A stretch of 41,468 nt of DNA from NCBI GenBank assembly GCA_017858135.1, contig JAFMBY010000011.1:1-41468 (forward strand), read 5' to 3'. This document shows, in pieces, positions 8,753-17,732 of this stretch (positions are counted from its first letter, which is position 1; each line of letters starts with the position of its first letter). A program made the position numbers and the translations under genes. The DNA is from Porticoccaceae bacterium. Its GTDB lineage: Bacteria; Pseudomonadota; Gammaproteobacteria; Pseudomonadales; Porticoccaceae. Below the pieces are notes generated by a model, which made no database searches, was not told the DNA's origin, and was given only the letters and a program-made list of their open reading frames with translations.

Positions 8753-11353
8753 ATGAAGACCTCACCTTTAACCAAAGCTATACGCGCTACTCTAGGAGCG
8801 TCTCTGCTCTTTAACGTTGCGATGCCTGCTTTTGCCCAGACAGATGGTGAAGAAGCAGCTGTTGAAGAAATTACCGTAACTGGCTCGCGCATCAAGCGTA
8901 CCACCGGTCAAGATTCACAGGAAATTATTACGATCAGTGCCGAGGATATGAAAGTATCTGGGGATATTTCTGTTGCCGACGCACTGCGTACATCTACTCT
9001 AAACTCACTCGGTTCGTTCCGTGAGTCCTCTGGTAGCAGTGCACAGTCAAACGCAACTGTTAACCTGCGTGGTGCTGGTCAATCTCGCACCTTGGTCCTG
9101 GTCAACGGCCGTCGTGTTGTTGGTTCAGCATCACTCGGTGGTGGCGGTGCAGTTAACCTTAATATGATCCCTTTCGCGTTTGTTGAGCGTTTGGAAATTG
9201 TTGCTGACGGCGCCTCTGCTGTTTACGGTTCTGACGCAGTAGCTGGTGTTATTAACGTTATTCTGAAAAAGGGCTATGACGGCGCTACCTTTACTGCCCG
9301 TCGTGGTGACCGTTCAGAAGATGACGGCAGCACTCAAAGCTTCTCTTTCTTGACTGGCGCTGAAGGCGACCGTGGTTCGGTTACTTTCGGTATCGAATAT
9401 GACCGTCGCGATCCAGTTTTCGACAAAGACCGCAGCTACACTGCTGCTCGTTACAGCGATCTGGATGGTGATGGCTTTATCACCGGCTACAGCGAAACTG
9501 AAGGTGTTTCGTACTACGGATACACTCTGATCAACCCAAATTATGATGGTGCAGAGTTCAATCCAACTGACCCAGCTACCTGGGCGGTATCGCCAGGAGA
9601 TAACTGTGTTGATGACGGTTCTTTTGTTGGCCAAATGAAAGCTGATGCGGTTTTCGGTCCTGACACTGGTTTCTACTGTGGTTATGCTTTTGCCAACGTC
9701 TCGGCCAACCGCGCTGGACTTGAGCGAGTCAACACCTGGGTAAGCAGCTCTTTTGAGCTTTCAGACAAGATTGAACTGTTTGCTGACGCATTGATTTCTA
9801 ATAACGAATCATTTGGTCGTTATGCGCCTCCAGCTGCTCCGGGCTCCGCTCTGGCATCTGACCCTAAAAACCCGTATGGCGAAGCAGTAAGCGGCTACTT
9901 CCGTTGGACTGATATCGGTACGCGTGACAATGTTGTTAACGATACGTTGACCGACGTTAATATCGGCTTCCGCGGCGAGTTGAGTGATAGCCTGTCTTAT
10001 GAGACGTACTACACATACTCCGATTATCGTTCGACCTCTATCGGTACTTACTACCTGAGCTATGGTGGATTTGACTCTAACATTTTGAACGAAGAGACAG
10101 ATTACGATACTTACGTGGCTAACCTCAAAGCGACTACCCTGAATGACGATCGCATGAATATCCAAAAGATGTTCGTCGGTGTTCAGTGGGATATGTTTGA
10201 AATGGCCGGTGGTACTGCATCATCTTACTTTGCCGCTGAGACGTTTGATGTTTCTTACTCTGCGATGGTAGATGCGCAATCTGAAGCTGGTTTGGTTGGT
10301 GGTTCTGCGGGTAACTCAGCTGAAGGTGCGCGTAGCGTTAATGCACTGTCTGCTGAGGCCCTGTTCCCCGTTAACGATTGGTTAGAGATTGATGCTGCGG
10401 TTCGTTTCGATGATTACGATGACTTCGGTAATGCAACGTCACCACGTCTTGGTGCCACTTTTACCATGATCGAGAATGTTGTATTGAAGGCATCTTATGG
10501 TGAGGGCTTCCGTGCTCCTGACCTGTCTGATCTCTACGGCGCAACGTCGTTCTCGGCTGAAGACGCAACTGACTATTACGGTTGTCAGCTAAATGGCATT
10601 GCTGAAGCAGAATGTAGCGAGCGTCAGTTTGATACCTATATCGGTTCTAACCCAGAACTGGATGCAGAAACGTCGAAGACGATGTCTTTTGGCGCAACGT
10701 GGGAGTTTATGGATGGATGGTATGCAAGTGCTAACTACTTCGTTCTAGAGCTGTCCGATGCGATTGAATATGTATCTGCTCAGGATATGCTGAACGTTGA
10801 TTACATCACTGGCGGCAACAACCCGCAGGTTGTGCGTAACGCAGCGGGTCGCGTAGATAGCATTTCAGCTGGTTACCAAAATGCCGTGACGGACATTCAG
10901 TATGAGTCTATGGATTATGCCGTCAATGGTACGTTTGAGACTAATAACTGGGGTTCTTTTGCTGTTCGTGGTAACGCAACTCAGTACCTGACCTATGAAT
11001 ACGAAGCGTCTTTTGGTGAGGGTGATATCGCCGATGCCGCTGGTACTCTGGGCTTCCCTGAATGGCGTGCTGGTGTGGCCATGTCTTGGAGCAAAGATAA
11101 GTGGTTTGCTACTTTCGCCAGTGACTTTATCGGTTCTTCTGAAAATAAAGTCTCTGAAGTAGAGTACTCCTCTTACACAACTCATAACGCCTCTGTTGGT
11201 TATGATTTGGAAGAGTATGGCACTGTTAAGATTGGTGCTAGCAACCTGACTAACAAAGATCCTCTGCTGAACCAGTTCGGTGCTCAGGCGGACGAATATC
11301 AGTATGATAATACCGGCCGAGTTATCTTTGTCGAATTCTCAATTGATATGTAA
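8753..11353 (+). CDS. TonB-dependent receptor (no STN domain), probably highly expressed
   Basis: This 866-residue outer-membrane receptor starts at the ATG at 8753, which has GGGAG five bases upstream. The signal peptide is cut after AFA (residue 28). The TonB-box region (VEEITVTGSRIKR) follows directly, so there is no signalling domain. The plug has VNLRGAGQSRTLVLVNGRR and DGASAVYGSDAVAGVINVIL; the rest is barrel with FRAPDLSDLYG in a late strand. This type is common in Cellvibrionales and Alteromonadales and often takes up glycans or peptides. Codon use is strongly biased to CGT, GGT, GCT and AAC, unlike the neighbouring receptor, which suggests high expression. It is followed by a strong terminator. 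The C-terminus is Asp-Met, an unusual end for a barrel. Confidence 0.93.
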   Translation: MKTSPLTKAIRATLGASLLFNVAMPAFAQTDGEEAAVEEITVTGSRIKRTTGQDSQEIITISAEDMKVSGDISVADALRTSTLNSLGSFRESSGSSAQSNATVNLRGAGQSRTLVLVNGRRVVGSASLGGGGAVNLNMIPFAFVERLEIVADGASAVYGSDAVAGVINVILKKGYDGATFTARRGDRSEDDGSTQSFSFLTGAEGDRGSVTFGIEYDRRDPVFDKDRSYTAARYSDLDGDGFITGYSETEGVSYYGYTLINPNYDGAEFNPTDPATWAVSPGDNCVDDGSFVGQMKADAVFGPDTGFYCGYAFANVSANRAGLERVNTWVSSSFELSDKIELFADALISNNESFGRYAPPAAPGSALASDPKNPYGEAVSGYFRWTDIGTRDNVVNDTLTDVNIGFRGELSDSLSYETYYTYSDYRSTSIGTYYLSYGGFDSNILNEETDYDTYVANLKATTLNDDRMNIQKMFVGVQWDMFEMAGGTASSYFAAETFDVSYSAMVDAQSEAGLVGGSAGNSAEGARSVNALSAEALFPVNDWLEIDAAVRFDDYDDFGNATSPRLGATFTMIENVVLKASYGEGFRAPDLSDLYGATSFSAEDATDYYGCQLNGIAEAECSERQFDTYIGSNPELDAETSKTMSFGATWEFMDGWYASANYFVLELSDAIEYVSAQDMLNVDYITGGNNPQVVRNAAGRVDSISAGYQNAVTDIQYESMDYAVNGTFETNNWGSFAVRGNATQYLTYEYEASFGEGDIADAAGTLGFPEWRAGVAMSWSKDKWFATFASDFIGSSENKVSEVEYSSYTTHNASVGYDLEEYGTVKIGASNLTNKDPLLNQFGAQADEYQYDNTGRVIFVEFSIDM

Positions 11354-11378
11354 GCTTTGTTAAAAGTGTGTTAAAACG

Positions 11379-11405
11379 AGAGCCCGCTTTTGCGGGCTCT
11401 TTTTT
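11379..11405 (+). terminator. Strong rho-independent terminator after the second receptor
   Basis: A perfect 9-bp GC-rich stem, AGAGCCCGC (11379-11387) with GCGGGCTCT (11392-11400), has a TTTT loop and is followed by a run of T. It lies 26 bases after the receptor stop and separates that transcript from the methyltransferase gene. Confidence 0.92.
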
Positions 11406-11419
11406 GGCTGGCTTTTTTT

Positions 11420-11470
11420 GCCGAGGCACTCTTTTTTTTGCTGACGCACTTTTCGCTGGCGCACTCTTTT
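11420..11470 (+). repeat. Three imperfect tandem copies of a GCtGacGCACTcTTTT unit
   Basis: Units begin at 11420, 11440 and 11455; each carries a G-C-rich start, then GCACT, then a T run. They lie between the terminator and the methyltransferase ribosome-binding site, in non-coding DNA. They may be slippage products or part of the promoter region. No function can be shown. Confidence 0.4.
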
Positions 11471-11494
11471 TACGGGCTGAGTATAGGAGACCTT

Positions 11495-12433
11495 ATGGAC
11501 GCGTGGGGCAATTTTTGGCAAAAGAACCACAGTACCACCTTTGCTGAATACTATCCGGACGGCTATACCAGCGGCTATGTCGCCGATTGGTGGTCCGACA
11601 TACTGCAGGCGCAAAACACGCCACTACTTGACGTGCTTGAAGTCGGCTGTGGCAATGCGTCGCTTTTACCGCGCATGTTAGATCTTGAAATTTGTGGCAC
11701 CTACACTGGTGTCGATGCTGCAGCGGTCGAGCTTTCTGCGGCAGCTGTAAAACGCAGTAACAGTCAACTTAAGGCTTCGCTGATTGGCGGAGTTGCAATA
11801 GAAGCATTTCAGTGTCAGCAAAAATTTGACATTGTCGCCTCGGTTTATGGCATTGAATATTCGCCCCTCGAGCAATCACTGCCTGTGGTAAAGGCGCTGT
11901 TGTCCGAGCAGGGTAAGCTGCACTTGCTGATCCATCACGCGGGATCTGTTATTACAGCGATGTCTGCGAAAGCCATGGGTGAGTTTGATTTTGCTCTAAT
12001 GGAGCGAGTGATAACTGATTTACAAGTTATTGACACCGTGCTGGTCAAATACAAGGGTGATATTAGCCGGCTTGAAAAATCTGCCAAGGCGCAGGCAGCA
12101 AGAGAAAAAATTAATCAATTTATCTCGTCAGTTATGAATGTTAAGCCATCAGATAGAAACCCCATACTCCTCGACTTTGCCAATGCGGTACTCGTTTATT
12201 TCAAAAAACTACGTCTCACTCGGCTCGAGAGAAAAACCTATATAGAGAGTATTCTGATAGACTTTCACGCATCGAAAGAACGCTTTAGGCAGATGGTTAA
12301 TGTTGCGCGAGATGACCGCAGCATTGGTGATGTTGAAGCGTTATTACAACAGTCAGGTTTTAATAATATTTCCGTTTCTGTCTTAACCAATCAAGGGGAA
12401 CCCGTCGCATGGAACATAAAAGCCAACTCGTAA
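11495..12433 (+). CDS. Class I SAM-dependent methyltransferase, substrate unknown
   Basis: This 312-residue cytoplasmic protein has a SAM-binding core. Motif I is DVLEVGCGNASLLP near residues 46-59 and the acidic residue of motif II is Asp74 in YTGVDAAAVELSA. The C-terminal half (about 150-312) is helical and has no motif I recognise. The ATG at 11495 has AGGAGA four bases upstream and is clearly the start. An in-frame TTG at 11390 lies inside the terminator and is rejected. The 3' end overlaps the next gene by 25 bases. It is probably co-transcribed with the small exported protein and the S9 peptidase. Small-molecule, peptide and protein methylation are all possible. Confidence 0.8.
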   Translation: MDAWGNFWQKNHSTTFAEYYPDGYTSGYVADWWSDILQAQNTPLLDVLEVGCGNASLLPRMLDLEICGTYTGVDAAAVELSAAAVKRSNSQLKASLIGGVAIEAFQCQQKFDIVASVYGIEYSPLEQSLPVVKALLSEQGKLHLLIHHAGSVITAMSAKAMGEFDFALMERVITDLQVIDTVLVKYKGDISRLEKSAKAQAAREKINQFISSVMNVKPSDRNPILLDFANAVLVYFKKLRLTRLERKTYIESILIDFHASKERFRQMVNVARDDRSIGDVEALLQQSGFNNISVSVLTNQGEPVAWNIKANS

Positions 12434-12936
12434 TCGCCATCGCTATGCTACTCGCCGTTAATGGGCACGCTCAGGAACTCACGCAATGCCTTGCAGTGAC
12501 CGATGACGTTAAACGATTAGCCTGTTATGACAATGTATCTGGCTATGTGGAGGGAGCCATCCCTGCGGCCATTGCCGGCAGTGCAATGGTCACCAAAAGC
12601 ATCGCCACCAAGGCTGCTGAGCCCGCCATGCCGGCGGTGGCCATTGAGCCGCCTGTCGGCGAACAGGCATATAGTGATAGTACCCTGGTCAAGGCGCAAA
12701 AAGCTTATAACCAGGTCGTCGCCGATTCGGTCGTTATGTTGATAACCAAGATCCAGACGACATCGCAGCGCAAAACCTATTACTTCACTGACAGTGGACG
12801 GGTGTTTAAAAAAATGTCTGATCGCTCGGCCAATATACGCGTTGACGACAAGGTTAAACTGGACGGCGGTCTGCTTGGCTCAAAGTTTTTAATTAGCCAA
12901 AATGGTGTCAGGGTCAAAGTCAAAGAGATCGATTAA
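12409..12936 (+). CDS. Small exported protein with a C-x11-C-Y-D motif, function unknown
   Basis: This 175-residue protein has a short signal peptide (residues 1-21, cut near GHA) and a mature start carrying Cys27 and Cys39 in CLAVTDDVKRLACYD. A similar C...RLxCYD pattern occurs at the start of several periplasmic proteins, including type VI-associated TagO/VasI, but no type VI genes are present here. The middle (about 45-95) is Ala/Pro-rich and looks like a linker. The C-terminal 75 residues look like a small beta domain (KTYYFTDSGRVFKKM, VDDKVKLDGG). The ATG overlaps the methyltransferase end by 25 bases, with AGGGGA about ten bases upstream. The two cysteines probably form a disulphide. 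I do not recognise a precise family. Confidence 0.75.
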   Translation: MEHKSQLVIAIAMLLAVNGHAQELTQCLAVTDDVKRLACYDNVSGYVEGAIPAAIAGSAMVTKSIATKAAEPAMPAVAIEPPVGEQAYSDSTLVKAQKAYNQVVADSVVMLITKIQTTSQRKTYYFTDSGRVFKKMSDRSANIRVDDKVKLDGGLLGSKFLISQNGVRVKVKEID

Positions 12937-13000
12937 ATACTGTCTGCTGGCGCAGTATCAGCGTTTTGAATATTAAGTTATTAAATTGTCTGGAGGGGAT

Positions 13001-14962
13001 ATGAGCAACAAACTAAGTGTATTGAAAGGCATGGTGTTGAGCCTGACACTAGCCGTGACCAATGTTAATGGGGCCTTGCCAAAATCGGTTTCTACCTTGC
13101 TTGACCGTGCTGAGTTCACTAATGCGCGAGTCTCTCCGACAGGCGAGTATATTAGTGTGGTAATGAAAAAAAATGATCGCCGAACCTTAATTGTTCTAGA
13201 TCGCAAGACCATGGCACCGATAGAAGGCAAGAGTATCCGTTACGAAGATGATGACGATATGGAGGTGTCAGGTGGCAGTTGGCTAACCGAGACGATTTTT
13301 GCTTATCGGGTCATGACTGAAAATAAAGAAGATCATCGTCCCAGTGACAATGGCGATCTGTTTTTGCTTGATATGGAGCAGGAGCTGCCGACCCATGCTT
13401 GGAATTACCGTGGCAACTTCACCAACAATACCCTCCGCAAAGGCGATCTTATCTCAGGCTATATGCAACCCATTTCAGGGTTGCCGGAAGATGACAAAAA
13501 CATTCTCGTTTCGGTCTCTCCTTTTAGTCGCAATGGTGGCGTGAGGCCGGATATCTACAAAATGGAGTTGGCCACTGGTGACATGAGCAAAGTCATCACC
13601 GGTCCCGCTCGCGCGGCGCAGTTTCTATCCAATAAAACCGGAAGCACGTTGATTAGCTGGTGGGTCAAGCCCGATTACACCACCGACTTTGCTTTTCGAC
13701 GAGCCAATGAGCGCTGGCAAAACTTGGCAATCGACTATAAGGGTGGCTTTCAGCCGCTGAAAGTCAGTGCCGATGGACTGGTTGCTTATGGGTTAACGCA
13801 GTTGCTGGGAGATGTAAATGCCGGTCAACAACTGGTCAAGTTGACTCTCGATACAGGCGAGCTTGACAGTATAAAAGACTTTGGATTTGTCTCAGAAATC
13901 GATGTGACTTTTAATGAAGAGGGTCACCCAGCGTTTGCTCAGTGGGTCGATGATGGTCCTGAGTTGGAGATGTTTGGTAACAATCGTCTGGGCCAGATTG
14001 TCGGCGGTTTTGCCAAGAGTTTTGCCGGCTATAATGTGCAGCTGACCAGTGCTGACGATGCCGAGGAAAACATTGTTGTGCACGTTGGCTCCCCCGGTAT
14101 TATGGGAGAGTATTACATATGGGAGCAGTCGACCGGTTCGGCGCGCTATCTGTTTAGCTCAAATGAAGCGGTCGATAAGCTTGAGTTAAATAGCTTCCAG
14201 TCGGTGAAGTATCAGGCGGATGACGGCGTCGACATGCAAGGCTGGCTGTTAATGCCAAAGCGCGGTAAGCCGAAAGCGCTGATTAATTACATTCATGGCG
14301 GGCCACACGGACCCTACATTCCCCACCAGTTTGATGAGCGAATGCAGATTATGGCTGAGCTCGGCTATGCCGTGTTCGCGCCCAATTTCCGCGGCTCTGG
14401 CGGTTATGGGCAGAACTTTGAGCGTGCCGGTTATCTGCAGTGGGGCACGCGTATGCTGGATGATATGCAGCAGGGCGCAGAGGCGGTCAAGGCGCGCTTC
14501 GATGTGGGTAGCAAAGTCTACATTATGGGTGGCAGTTATGGCGGCTATGCCAGTGCTCAGAGCTTGGTTCGTCACAGTGACTACTATGATTGCAGTGTTA
14601 TCATTGCTGGGGTTTTCGACCTTGAGCAACAGATTGATACCTGGGATGCCGGCAAGGGTTTTAACACGGCTGGCTATGAAAAATCCGCTATTGGCAGCGA
14701 CCCAGAGTTTCTCCGCGCTAATTCAATTATTCATAATCTCGACCGGGTTAAAGCACCGATGCTGATTGTTCATGGCAGAGAAGATACACGTACGCCTATG
14801 GTCGGTGCCGAGACGATGGTTACAGCATTGAAGAAGACCAAGCTGAAGTATGAGTATCATTTCTATGATCGCGAAGGGCATGGACTGTTTTTCAAGCCAA
14901 ACCGCATGGACCAATATAAGAAGGTACAGAAATTTCTTAAACGCTGCGATGCGAAAAGCTAA
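13001..14962 (+). CDS. Exported S9-family serine peptidase (prolyl oligopeptidase/acylaminoacyl peptidase type)
   Basis: This 653-residue peptidase has a probable signal peptide (residues 1-24), so it is likely periplasmic. Residues about 30-400 form a propeller-like region and about 410-653 an alpha/beta hydrolase domain. The catalytic triad is visible: Ser512 in GGSYGGYA, Asp595 in HGREDTRTP and His627 in EGHGLF. The oxyanion loop is HGGPHGPY. The family cuts short peptides, often after proline or at modified N-termini; lasso-peptide isopeptidases also belong to it. The ATG at 13001 follows GGAGGGG. It is 64 bases after the small exported protein and ends at a bidirectional terminator. With the receptors upstream it could process an imported peptide. 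Confidence 0.9.
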   Translation: MSNKLSVLKGMVLSLTLAVTNVNGALPKSVSTLLDRAEFTNARVSPTGEYISVVMKKNDRRTLIVLDRKTMAPIEGKSIRYEDDDDMEVSGGSWLTETIFAYRVMTENKEDHRPSDNGDLFLLDMEQELPTHAWNYRGNFTNNTLRKGDLISGYMQPISGLPEDDKNILVSVSPFSRNGGVRPDIYKMELATGDMSKVITGPARAAQFLSNKTGSTLISWWVKPDYTTDFAFRRANERWQNLAIDYKGGFQPLKVSADGLVAYGLTQLLGDVNAGQQLVKLTLDTGELDSIKDFGFVSEIDVTFNEEGHPAFAQWVDDGPELEMFGNNRLGQIVGGFAKSFAGYNVQLTSADDAEENIVVHVGSPGIMGEYYIWEQSTGSARYLFSSNEAVDKLELNSFQSVKYQADDGVDMQGWLLMPKRGKPKALINYIHGGPHGPYIPHQFDERMQIMAELGYAVFAPNFRGSGGYGQNFERAGYLQWGTRMLDDMQQGAEAVKARFDVGSKVYIMGGSYGGYASAQSLVRHSDYYDCSVIIAGVFDLEQQIDTWDAGKGFNTAGYEKSAIGSDPEFLRANSIIHNLDRVKAPMLIVHGREDTRTPMVGAETMVTALKKTKLKYEYHFYDREGHGLFFKPNRMDQYKKVQKFLKRCDAKS

Positions 14963-15020
14963 AGTCACGGGATTGGCTATCTGCCGCAGCCAATGGGTAG
15001 CTCCGCTACTCGTTGCAAGC

Positions 15021-15054
15021 AAAAAAGCCCCGCAGTCTCCTGCGGGGCTTTTTT
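15021..15054. terminator. Bidirectional terminator between the S9 peptidase and exbD
   Basis: The stem GCCCCGCAG (15027-15035) pairs with CTGCGGGGC (15040-15048) around TCTC, flanked by A6 on the left and T6 on the right. The symmetry serves both convergent genes. Confidence 0.92.
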
Positions 15055-15089
15055 ATGTCGGTCTGCAGCGTAATTAGCGGGAAAGCTAA

Positions 15090-15497
15090 CTATTCGTCGG
15101 TCGATAGCGACACGTCGTAAACGCCAGCTTCACGGGCCTGATCAGAGATCAATACAAACAGTTCAGTCTTCGATTTAGGGTGCGCGCTGACAACCACCTT
15201 GGCTTCTGGATTTTCGGCATGCATTCGCTCAACGTTTGCCCGAACGGCGCGAACATCAATGCGACGCCCTGCAAGGGTGAGCTCATTGCTCTCTGAAACC
15301 CGAAATACAATATTGGTATTTTCAGTATCTGGTGGTGGTTCTTCAGAAGTCGGTGGGCGATTGACATCAAGCCCGGACTCATTGACAAATGAGGCTGTTA
15401 CAATAAAGAAGATAAGCATAATAAACACGACGTCGAGCATCGGCGTCATATCAATTTGCGATTCATCCTCTTCCTTTCGTCTTCTTCCTAGTGCCAT
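15090..15497 (-). CDS. exbD: Biopolymer transport protein ExbD/TolR family
   Basis: This 135-residue inner-membrane protein belongs to the proton-channel complex that energises TonB. It has a short charged cytoplasmic N-terminus, one membrane helix near residues 20-40 with the essential Asp22 (DMTPMLDVVFIMLIFFIV), and a periplasmic domain. The start at 15497 has GAGGG about 11 bases upstream. It is alone: no exbB or tonB gene is adjacent, and the divergent neighbour is mutM. It may partner with ExbB proteins encoded elsewhere. Its position next to the receptor block is suggestive, but it is on the opposite strand behind a terminator. Confidence 0.92.
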   Translation of the reverse strand: MALGRRRKEEDESQIDMTPMLDVVFIMLIFFIVTASFVNESGLDVNRPPTSEEPPPDTENTNIVFRVSESNELTLAGRRIDVRAVRANVERMHAENPEAKVVVSAHPKSKTELFVLISDQAREAGVYDVSLSTDE

Positions 15498-15680
15498 TGA
15501 CGGTACACCCTCTGAACTTTCTAAATATAATAAAACAGCGCATTCTACTGATTTCTGTCAGAATTGCTAGCGTAACTACCGCACAGCTACAGGCACCACT
15601 AGACCAAGCCTTAAAGGCGTCTTAAGTGTGCCAGAAATAACGCAATTAAGGAAAACAAGATTGTATAAGACGATAAAAAA

Positions 15681-16487
15681 ATGCCTGAATTACCGGAAGT
15701 AGAAACTACCCTTAGAGGGGTAGCTCCACATATTGTTGGTCAGATTATTGACCGCCTAACCGTCCACAATGGTTCCTTGCGCTGGCCAGTGACAGAGGGC
15801 ATATCTGAGATCACAAAAGGCCAGCAGATTGTGGCGATAACCCGCCGCGCCAAATACTTGCTTGTGGAACTGGAGCGCGGCAGCATGATGATCCACTTGG
15901 GGATGAGTGGTAGCTTGCGACTGGTTGACAGAAAGACTGAGCGGCGCAAACATGACCATATTGAAATGCAACTGGCCAATGGAGTCTGTCTCCGCTATCA
16001 CGACCCGCGGCGCTTTGGTGCCTGGCTGTGGTCGGACAATGGTTATCCGCAGCTGAGCCATCTTGGCCCCGAACCTTTAACCGATGAATTTACCGGCAAG
16101 CGTCTTTTTGAGCTGTCACGAAAGCGTAAAATCGCGGTCAAGCCTTTTATTATGGACAATCAAACGGTGGTTGGGGTGGGAAATATTTACGCCTCTGAAG
16201 CGTTGTTTCGCGGCGCTATACGCCCCGACAGACAGGCCGGTCGAATTTCCTTGCAGCGTTATGAACTATTGGCAGGACACATTAAGGACGTGTTAGCCAG
16301 TGCGATTGCTCAGGGTGGCACCACGTTGCGCGATTTCATTAATGGTAATGGCGAGCCAGGTTACTTTCAGCAGACCCTGATGGTCTACGGGCGGGGCGGT
16401 CAGCCCTGTGTGCACTGCGGCAAGGCGCTGAAAGATATTCGACTGGGTCAGCGCAGCTCAGTATTTTGTTTGACCTGCCAGCGTTGA
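15681..16487 (+). CDS. mutM: Formamidopyrimidine-DNA glycosylase (Fpg)
   Basis: This bifunctional glycosylase/AP lyase removes 8-oxoguanine and formamidopyrimidines. The N-terminal PELPEVE carries catalytic Pro2 and Glu3, and Lys58 is in RRAKYL. The helix-two-turn-helix region includes [15 protein letters not shown]-terminal zinc finger uses Cys243, Cys246, Cys263 and Cys266, with Arg258 in its loop. The length of 268 residues is normal and all key residues are present. The gene is divergent from exbD, with 183 bases between the starts. No clear ribosome-binding site precedes the ATG. Confidence 0.97.
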   Translation: MPELPEVETTLRGVAPHIVGQIIDRLTVHNGSLRWPVTEGISEITKGQQIVAITRRAKYLLVELERGSMMIHLGMSGSLRLVDRKTERRKHDHIEMQLANGVCLRYHDPRRFGAWLWSDNGYPQLSHLGPEPLTDEFTGKRLFELSRKRKIAVKPFIMDNQTVVGVGNIYASEALFRGAIRPDRQAGRISLQRYELLAGHIKDVLASAIAQGGTTLRDFINGNGEPGYFQQTLMVYGRGGQPCVHCGKALKDIRLGQRSSVFCLTCQR

Positions 16488-16512
16488 GCTAACCAGTCGA
16501 CGAATAAATGAG

Positions 16513-16540
16513 ACGGCTAGAGCGACTGGGCTCCAGCCGT
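16513..16540. terminator. Hairpin between convergent mutM and coaD, possible terminator
   Basis: ACGGCT-A-GAGC (16513-16523) pairs with GCTC-C-AGCCGT (16530-16540) with one mismatch and a six-base loop. The T-rich tail is poor on both strands, so it may be a weak terminator or an mRNA end-stabilising stem. Confidence 0.45.
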
Positions 16541-17639
<1,099 letters not shown>

Positions 17640-17732
17640 AACAACACTCCTTAATGGTGACTTTTAATCACCTAAAATCAATCAAGATGGTAGGATACAC
17701 CAGAATATAACCACTGTTAAAAATGAACCTAA

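Noticed and set aside
11390-11494. In-frame extension of the methyltransferase from a TTG, looking like a membrane anchor
   Set aside because: It begins inside the terminator stem, its hydrophobic character comes from T-rich repeats, and the ATG at 11495 has a strong ribosome-binding site.
12409-12936. Type VI secretion component (TagO/VasI)
   Set aside because: Only a short cysteine motif is shared; no type VI genes are present.
3754-15497. Complete lasso-peptide biosynthesis cluster
   Set aside because: No precursor, B-protein protease or asparagine-synthetase-like cyclase gene is present; only uptake and processing-type genes are seen.
15553-15563. Small palindrome TTCTGTCAGAA between exbD and mutM as a LexA-type operator
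   Set aside because: Spacing and sequence do not fit the LexA consensus, and an 11-bp chance palindrome is expected in this length of DNA.
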